Source: Yamagishiella unicocca (Eukaryota; Chlorophyta; Chlorophyceae; Chlamydomonadales; Volvocaceae). From it: DNA of 64,000 bases. The translations under genes were made by a program, and so were the position numbers. The first letter of the stretch is position 1; the number at the start of each line of letters is the position of its first letter. Positions 36,301 to 45,300 of this stretch are shown here, in pieces. The DNA lies in NCBI GenBank assembly GCA_003116995.1, contig BDSL01000021.1, positions 682,001-746,000 on the forward strand, read 5' to 3'. Below the pieces are notes generated by a model that did no database searches, was not told the origin of the DNA, and saw only the letters and a program-made list of their open reading frames with translations.

Positions 36301-39300
36301 TGGTGCGCGCCGGCGGCGCGTTGGAGGTGCTCACTCGCCGCGAGGCGCCGCTACACCGCGGCGGCGCCACCTCCCTCCGCCACCTCTCAGCCACGGTCAC
36401 GACACTGGCACCGCCGGCCTCCGAGCCGCCCACCACTGCCTCCGAGCCCGTTGCTGCTGCTGCAGCTGCTGCAACCCGACGCTTGGCGCAGCTCGGCCGC
36501 ATCCTCTCTGGGCACACGGCCAGCCCTGCCGCCACCAGCACCAAGGGGCCTTACGCTCGCGCCGCCGCCGCCGCCGCCGTCGCAATGGCAGTCGTCGCGC
36601 CTGACCCTCTGGCCGCCGCCGGTGAGCCCAGCGCTGGCGGCGTGTTCGGCCTGCCCTGCGCGCTCGAGGCCGCAATGCAGCTGCAGGGCGTCTTCAGCAG
36701 CCCCGGCACTGCTCCGCTATCGAGCGCCGCCACCGCCACCGCCACCATGCGGGTAGTGTCGTACATTGCCTGCTGCCGCCTGCCGCGGCGCCGCCAGGTG
36801 CCCCCGGGGGCCCACCAGGGTGCCGACGCCGGCGGGGACGCCGGCGCCGGGACGCTCCACGCCGGGGCAGTCGTCACCGGCTCCTCCTGCGACCTGCAGC
36901 TCGTGGCGAGCATGCCCAGCGGCGCCGCTGCGGAGGGCACTGCCGCCGCCGCCGCCGTGTGGCGCCTGTCCGGCGTGCAGCTGAGCGCAAGCGTGCTGCC
37001 CGCTGTGAGGCGGCGCTCAGCCCAGGGCGCAGCAGCTGGAGACATCGACGACGGCGGCGCCGCCTTCGGCGGCGCCACCGCGACGGCCGCCGTCGCCATG
37101 GACGGTCCGGCGCTTCGCCGCCTCGTGCGGGAGGCGGTGTCTGCGGCGGTGGGTGCACCCGTGGAGGACGACGCCCCGCTGATGGAGGCGGGGCTGGACA
37201 GCCTGGCCGCCACGGAGCTGCGAAACGCGCTGCAGTCCGCCGTACAGCTACAGCTGCCGGCTACCCTCGTCTTCGACTACCCCACAACTGGCGCTATCGC
37301 GGAGTTCATACTGGACCAGCAGCGGCAGCAGCAGAACCGCGGGTCGGGGGCGGTGCAGCCGTTTGGCCCCGGCGGCGGCGGCGGCTGGCGCCGCCGCGCC
37401 GCCAGCGGCGGCCCCGACGCGGTCGTGCTGGTCGCCGGCATGAGCTCCCTGCCCTGGTCGCTGCTCAACCCCTCCGTCGGCGGCGACGCCGTAACGACAG
37501 TGCCGCTGAGCCGCTGGGACGCCACCGACCCGCGGGTCGGCGCCACCGGCGGTGCCGCAGCCGCTGCGCTGCCGCCGCAGTTCGGCTCCTTCCTGGCCGG
37601 CGTGGAGCTCTTCGACGCCGTGCTGTACGGCATCTCCCCCGGCGAGGCCGCCACCCTGGACCCGCAGCAGCGGCTGCTGCTCCGTGCGGCTATGGAGGCG
37701 GTGCCTGCGGGCTCCTCGCTGGCGTCCCTGCTGGGCGGCGACGTGGGCGTGTTTGTGGGCATTGCCTCCAGCGACTATGAGGCGGTGGGACAGCGGCACG
37801 GCGTGCAGGTGGGTGGGCTGTGTGTGGAATCAGCAAGCCAGGGGTGAGGCGGCCAGTGCACTGAGGCGGCCAGTGCGTTGACGGGGATGGGTGGGTGGGC
37901 TGGGGTGAGGCACTACGAATGCCCCAGGAACGCCTGATGCAGGGCTCCCTACCGCTCATGTCACCTCCCACTGTATCGCCGCACTCCCCTTCATCCCCGC
38001 CCGCGCCCGATAACGATTTGCCGCACTCCTACAGATCGGGCCGTACTCCTTCACTGCCGCCTCCTCCGCCGTCGCCTCCGGCCGCCTGTCGTACACTTTC
38101 GGCCTGCGCGGCCCCTCCGCCTCCGTCGACACCGCCTGCTCGTCCAGTCTGGTGGCGACGCACCTGGCGGCTGCCAGCCTGCGGGCGGGCGAGTGCGGCG
38201 AGGCGGTGGCGGCGGGAGTGCAGCTCAACCTGGTGCCGCAGTCGACGTCCATGGTGGCGGCGGCGGGGCTGCTAGCGGCGGATGGCCGATCCAAGGTACG
38301 CGAGCCAGGGAGGGCGATGGAGGAACATTGACATGCATCCACGGTAGTGTTTCCTCAGTTCTTAAATTTTTTTAGCGCCCTCATTCTCTTGCCGTCCATA
38401 ACCTGGCCCTAACCTCACCCCTGCCACCGGCCAGGTCATGGACGCATCCGCAGACGGCTACGGCCGGGGCGAGGCCTGCCGCGCCCTGTGGCTACGCACC
38501 GCCGCCACCGCCGCCTCCTCCGCCTCCGCCGGCCGGGGCTCAACATCCTCATTCTCATCATCACCATTATCGTCATCAACCGCCCGCGGCGCCCTGGCGG
38601 TCCTGGTGGCCACCGCCGTCAACACCAACGGCAAGGCCAGCGCCCTCACCGCCCCGCACGGCCCCACGCAGCAGCAGCTGCTCATCGCGGCGCTGATGCT
38701 GGGCGGGGTGACGCCGGGTGAGGTGACGGCGCTGCAGCTGCACGCCAACGGCACCCCCCTGGGCGACCCCATCGAGGTGGGCGCCGCTGCCACCGCCTAC
38801 TTAAGCGGCGGCGGCGGCGCCGCCGCCGCCGCCGCCGGCAGGCGGCAGCCCCTGGCCTGGGTCAGCGTCAAGGGATACGGGGGCCACCAGGAGGCGGCTG
38901 CCGGCGCCGTCGAGCTGACGGAGACGGTGGCCTCCCTGGAGCGTCGCGCCCTCCCACCGGCTTTCAACCTGCGCTCGCTGAACCCGCTTCTGGAGGCGCC
39001 CCTCGAGGCGCTGAGTGCCGGAGGGTGCGGCTCCCTGGTGGCGCGCGGCGGGACAGTGGGGCTGCCGCTCACGGCGAGTGCGGCCAGCGGGGGGCCGGAG
39101 AGCCCCGCGGTGTTCGGTGTCAGCTCCTTTGGAGCGCAGGGCACAAACGCCCACGCGCTGCTGGCGGCGTCGCCGCCGTCATGGGAAGTTGCCGTACCAG
39201 CGGCGGCTGCGCCGCCGCCGGTCGCTGCCGGGGCTGCCGTGTGGACCGGCCGGAGGCACTGGGTCGCTCCAGAGCCGCAATTGCTCGTCCAGTCCGCGCG

Positions 39301-42300
39301 TGTCGTACGATCTCGGCGCCACGGCGTGCGCGCCACCCTGCTGGGCCGCCTGGACCACCCGTCGCTGTCGTACCTGTGGGACGGCTGCCCCGCGGCCTTG
39401 GGCAGCAGCGGCGCCGGCGGCGGCGCCCGGGTCGTCGTGCCGCCGCCGCTTCTTACCAACGCCGCCGTGCTGTCAGCTGCCGCCGCCGCCGTACGACTGT
39501 TGCTGTCCTCAGCTGACGGCGGCGACGCCTTCGTACTGCATGATGTCGCCATGTCGTCGCCGCAGCCGCTGCCCGCGCGCCTCATTGCCGCCGGCCAGCA
39601 GCCCGTGCCGGAGCTTCGGATCACTCTGGCCCGCGACGGCACCGCCGCCGGGGGTGCGATGCTGCTGCGGGTCTTCGTCGGCGACTCCGAGCAGCTCCTG
39701 GCCCGTGTCGCCGTTGCACCCTGCACGGCTGCCGCCGCGAAGGTCTCATGGTCGCCGGCTCCAGCCGAGGAGTCTGCTGCGGCGCCTCCTGGCCCTGCCG
39801 ACGCCGAGGACGCCGCTGCCGTGGTGGCTGAGGAGCACGCGCACCCAGGCAGAGAGCATCACGCGGCACCGGCGATGAACGGCTTGGCTTCCCTGCTGCG
39901 CGCCTTGCGGCTGGGCTCGCTGCACCGTCCGCAGGCCACAGGACCCGTGGACCGCAGCTCGCTTCCTGTGTCGTCGCTGCTGTTCGCGGGGACGGCCTGC
40001 CTGCCCGCAGCCGACGGGCAGCCCCTGGAGCCACGCGCCGTCGAGTCGGCGCTGCAGGTCGCGGCGCTGTCGGCGGCGACGGCGGCCACTGGCGCCGACG
40101 CGAGCCCCTTGCCGGCCGTCGGGCCCTGCTACCTTGCCAGCATCCGTGCCGTACACGTGAGCGGCGCCGGCGTCGCCGCCGCCGCTGCTGACGGCGGCGT
40201 TGGCTCTTGGGTGTCGCTGGACGCAGCTCCCGCAGGCGCCGCCGCCGTCACTGCTGACGACGGCGCCGCCTTGCTGCAGCCCATCCACATCCGCACCGCC
40301 ACGTTCCACACCGCCACCGCCGCCGCCACCGCGGGCGCCACACCGGCCCCTGCGCTGCTGCTCAGCGGTGTCGTACTTGCTCCCATTGACGCCGCCGCTC
40401 CGGACGTCGCGCGCGCCGTCGCCGCCGCCGCCGGCGCCGCCGCCGCCGCTGACGACGACGTCGAGGCCGCCGCCGCCGGGGCCACCATCGACCCGGCCCT
40501 TCTGGCAATGCTGCCGGAGGAGCGGCAGCTGCACCTGGCGGGCAGGATCATGACGGAGGTGCGGGCGCTGGTGGGGCGGCCGGTGCACCCAGCGGAGCCG
40601 CTCATCGCGGCCGGGGTGGACAGCCGCGCGGGCATGGAGCTGCGGCGCGGTCTGTCGGAGGCGCTGGGCGTGGCGCTGCCGGTGACGCTGCTGTACGACC
40701 ACCAGTCGGTGGAGGAGATCGTGGGGTACATCGAGGGGCAGCTGGAACGGCACGTGGCAGCCCAGGTGGGTGCTTGTGGGTGCGTATGCGTGTGAATGTG
40801 TGTGTATGTGTGCGTGTGTTGGGGGGCTGAGGATGGGGGGAGCGGATGTCAGGTGGTATTGGGGGCTTGCCCAAGATTCCCCGGGAGCGCAATCAATCTC
40901 AACTTACAGGCACGTAAGTGACCAAGCGTATTTTTAGCGGCGTTGTTGCAGCGCCGCTACCGCTGCCGGTTGAGGACCCTGTTAATGTACTTCCGGACGT
41001 GCACCCTTGCTCCGCAGGGAGACGACAAGTCTGAGGGCTCCGCGGAGCTCTCAGAGTCGCACGACAGCGAGGAAGACGACGACATTGATGACGACGGCGC
41101 CAGCCGCCGCCGCCGCCGTCGGGCCCGCCGCCGGCAGGCTGCCGGCGCTTCTCATGCCGCCAGCGCCGCCGCGGACCCCAGCGGCCGGGGGGCCCAGCCG
41201 TCCAACCTGCTCAAGGTGCTGCGGCCGCCTTCCGCCCCCCGGCCGCTCTTCCTGGCCGCCCCCGGGGTTGCCAACGCACAGTCCGCGTACTTCTCCTTCT
41301 CCTCCTTCCTGCAGTGGGCCGACCAGCCCATCTACGTGCTGGACAAGGACAATGACCTGGACATACAGAGGTGCGGGCCGTGGGGGAGGAGGTACTGACC
41401 CACGTAGCCACGTCCTCACCTGCCCCCCCAATCTCTTCCGCCTGCCAGCAGCTTCCTCTCTTCCTCCTCTCCTCTCTAGCTCACCCCGCTGTGCTGCCAA
41501 TCCCCCCTCCGCAACCCAACCCTTCCCCAACCCTCTCCAGCCTTGCTCGCCGCAATGCGCTGGACATGCTGGCGGTGCAGCCCGAGGGGCCGTACCTGGT
41601 CGGCGGCCACTCGTACGGCGGCGCAGTGGCTGTGGCCATCGCGCTGCTGCTTGAGGAGTGGGGTCACGAGGTGGGACTGGTGGTCATCATGGACACGCCG
41701 CGGCCGGAGCAGGTGCGGGGGCTGGGGCTGGGGTGAGGAGGGAGGGCGGGGCCAATCTTGGCGCACGAGCAGGCTTGGAACAGGGTAACGCACGGAAGCA
41801 TTGCTGTGAACCATGTGTGCGCTTGCAGCCACGCTGTCCTTCTCCGCCGCAACCGTATCCGCGCGCTCGGACCATTCGTAGCTCGACCTCTCGACCTCTC
41901 GACCTCTCGACCTCTCGACCTCTCGACCTCTCGACCTCTCGACCTCTCGACCTCTCGACCTCTCGACCTCTCGACCTCTCGACCTCTCGACCTCTCGACC
42001 TCTCGACCTCTCGACCTCTCGACCTCTCGACCTCTCGACCTCTCGACCTCTCGACCTCTCGACCTCTCGACCTCTCGACCCCTCGACCCCTCCCCGCCCC
42101 CTTGTCTTCCCGCCCCAGGTGCGGACGCTGCAGCCCGACGCCACCGAGTGCACGGAGGCGGACGCGCTGGAGCTGATGGAGATGATCCTGGGAGCACTGG
42201 GACGGGACGCGATCGGCCTGGGCGCCAGGTGGGTGAGGCGGAGGGGAGGGCGGGACCCGGCGCACGGCGCCATGACAACGTAGGCCACCATCAACAACCC

Positions 42301-45300
42301 TAAGCTACATACCTGCCTACAAGCAGCATATGCCTCGAACCCGCCTTACCCACCGCGTCTAGGGTATGTACGCCATGACCAGAGGGCGCCCACCTACTCC
42401 ACATCCTCTCGCTCCATTCCTGCAGCGCGCACGACCTGACCCTTTCCTTCTCCTCGCCCTCCTCGCCCTCCTCGCCCTCCTCGCCCTCCTCGCCCTCCTC
42501 GCCCCGCTCCCCGCCCGCCCCCCCCCCCCGCAGCATCACGCACCCCCGCGAGAGCGAGGAGTGGAAGTCCATGAGCCTGGAGCAGAAGTACGAGTTCTTC
42601 GCCCCCATCTGGCGGGTGATGCGCGACGACGCCATGCCGGTGGAGGAGGTGCGGCGGCAGGTGGAGTACGTCGCGCTGTCGGTCAAGCAGGGCAGCCAGG
42701 TAAGGAGCAGGGTGGAGGGAGGAAGGGCGGGAGGGGTGTGGGTGCGATGGGGGGGCAGCGTGTGGGCGTCGGGCGGGGTATGGACGGCGGCAAGACACCG
42801 GGCACATAGGGTGTCCCACCGTACACTTCACTTACGCCACCTCTTTTCTGGCAGTAGACCTGTCCTGAGCTGATCTCGCCACCCTGGACTTCCGCTCCTT
42901 CCCGATCGCCGCAACAGATCTCCGACATGCGCCGTCACCGCTTCTCCGGCCAGCTGCTGGGCGCTCGGGTGTTGTACTTCCGCGCCGGCACCCCGGGCGC
43001 CTGCGACTACGTCAACGACTCCAGGTTCTGGCAGTACGCCCACGGCATCTGCTGGCACGACCTGTGCACGGACCTGCAGGTGGGGCGCGTGGGGTGGGGG
43101 CCGGGAGTCCAGGGAGGGGAAGGGAATGGGGGACTCCAGGGAGGAAAAGGGAGTACGCCGCCTCGTACCGGCTTCGTGACCTGTCCACAACCTGCGCGCG
43201 CTGCCCCTGCGCCCGGTCGGTGGGTCTGCAGGTCATCGACGTGCCCGGCGACCACTTCAGCCTGCTGCGCCAGGGCCCCCGCGACATGTCGTACATGGTT
43301 TCGGCGCTCAAGCAGCAACTGGGCGCGTTCGGCTGGGCGGAGACGATGCGGCGGGACGGAGGAGCCACGGGGGCGGGCGCGGGAGCTGCGGATGGTGCTG
43401 GCAGCTGGCAGCTGCCGGCGGAGGAGGTGCGTTCAGGGGCCAGTCAGCCGGGGCATAGGCACCGCTGGTGGGGGTCCTGCGTCCCAACCTTGACGTGCGT
43501 GGGCGCATGTGGTACTGTGTTTTGCGGCACCCACCCACCTCCTTCAATCCCCGTAATTTCCTCACTCACTGTCTGTTCAGGTCGACGGCCTCGCGGAGTA
43601 CCTGGAGCGCATGGGAGTTGACGCCAGCAGGGCACAGCAGCTGGCGGGTACGGCGCCGTACGCGACCACGGCTGGCGACGGCGAGGCGCTGCCGCTGCCG
43701 CTGGGCGCAGCAGGTGGGGGCAGCTCCGCAGGCCTCACGGTTGCGACCGCGGCGCCGCTCAACGCAGCTGCCGAGGCCGTGGCTGCCACCACCACCACCA
43801 CCACCACCCCGGCATCAGCACCACCTCGTGTAGCTGGAGCAGCCAGAGCCGCGGCCGGCAGCAACAGCCGCGGCGGCGTCGGAAGCGGCGCAAGCGCCCC
43901 GCCGTCCGGACCCATGGGTCCGCAGCTCGAGGGCGTCGATGTCGTCTTCGTCGTCGCGGACGCCGGTCAGCGCCTCCCGCCGGCCCTCGAGGCCGCTGTG
44001 GCCGGGCTGCAGTGCCCCTGCTACATCCTGCTGCTGCCTTCCAACAGCCGCCTGTCCGACATCCGCAGCGCACAGGCGCTGGCGCAGCAGCTGTGCGCCG
44101 CTGCACGGGCCGCCGTCGGGCCCCTGCTCTCGACCACCCCCGCGCCCTCAGCCGCACCCACCACCACCACCACCACCACCGGCACCCGCCGCCGCACTGG
44201 CACCACCCTGCGGAGGACATCCGCCGGTCCCGCCGCCGCCGGCGCCGCCGCCAGCGGCGCCTCCCGCGCCTCCGGCAGGACCCTTACGGCCGCCGTCATG
44301 GGCGTGGGCTTCGCCGCGGCTGTCGCCTACGAGGTGGCCGTGCAGCTGCAGCCGCAGTCGGGCTCGGGCCCGGCTACCGCGTCCGGCGTATCCGGTGGCG
44401 GCGGCGGCCTGCATGCCACGGTGCTGCTGCTGGTGGAGGACCCCCGGCTGCGGCGGTGCTGCGAGGTGGTGGGGCAGCCGTGGTTCCAGCTGCGGGACTG
44501 GGTGGCGGGCTGGCGGCAGGACCTGGACATTGCGGAGTTCGCGACTGTGGGGAGGCTGCTGGAGGAGCAGGTGCGGCTGGCGCTGGCTGGCGGTCAGGTT
44601 TCGGGCAATGTTGCAGGGCAGGGTACTAGGGTGCCGGCCGGGTGGTGGGGTGTAGGAGCATCTGGGGGCGAGGGAGGGAGGCTAGAGTAGACTAGCCCAG
44701 GCCACGTTGCCTGTCGGACCTTGACGACGCCGTGTGTTCCTTTTTGTCCCGCCCCGAATCCATCCATCGTCCCCAACCCACAGGGCCACTCAGCCCAGAT
44801 GGAGTACGTCGGGGGCTTGGCGCCCGTCGGCATCTCCCGCGGCCAGTGGGAGCTGATGGCGGAGGAGCAGGCGCGCGCCGCCAACGGCCGCTCGGGCTAC
44901 GGCTGGGAGGAGCTGCAGTACAGCTGGGCCGTGCTGTACGGCATGGTCGAGGCCATACATCGTCAGCAGGCCAACAGCGGTGCCGTCGAGGCCGCTGCCG
45001 CTGCGGCGGACGAGTACCCGGCGCTGCCCACCTGGGAGGCCTTCCTGCTGGACCAGTACGCCCTGGCTGACAGGTGGGCCTTGCGTCCGCGGCAAGGGCT
45101 GCCGCTGTCCTCGCTCGGCCTCGGATAAAACCCTTCGCAGTGTGGAGCCAGTGGAGCCACCCACTGCGCACCAGCCTCTCGCCCAACCCGGGGAACAAAA
45201 CACAACACCCGCTCACCCCTGTACCTGCCGCCCGGCCCGCCGCGCCCTCCGGCCAAGCAGTACTGCCTCTTCTCCGCTCTTCACCTCACTGCTTCTCCCT

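Larger units (their letters stand above)
41018..43426 (+). other. Thioesterase 1 (apparently active)
   Basis: After an acidic then Arg-rich linker (41018-41150), an alpha/beta-hydrolase thioesterase begins near 41230. The nucleophile serine lies in GGHSYGG (codon 41611-41613), an Asp follows in VIMDTPRP near 41686, and the histidine is in PGDHFSLL (codon 43253-43255). It covers exons 41018-41370, 41541-41712, 42119-42228, 42534-42699, 42918-43079 and 43232-43426. It should release the finished chain from ACP H by hydrolysis or cyclisation. Confidence 0.88.

Noticed and set aside
41599..41620. GHS motif considered as an acyltransferase active site
   Set aside because: The surrounding sequence, position after the last ACP and the later PGDHF histidine fit a thioesterase, not an AT.
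41664..42303. Overlapping open frames of 170-270 codons on both strands with repeated RPLDLSTS or RGREVERS
   Set aside because: They are translations of the 8 bp minisatellite inside a PKS intron; any stop-free 8-mer opens all three frames of a strand.
44571..44597. Nine additional codons at the end of the exon 43581-44570
   Set aside because: Both donors (44571 GTGCGG and 44598 GTTTCG) keep frame; I prefer the GTGCGG donor because it matches other donors of this gene, but the longer form is not excluded.
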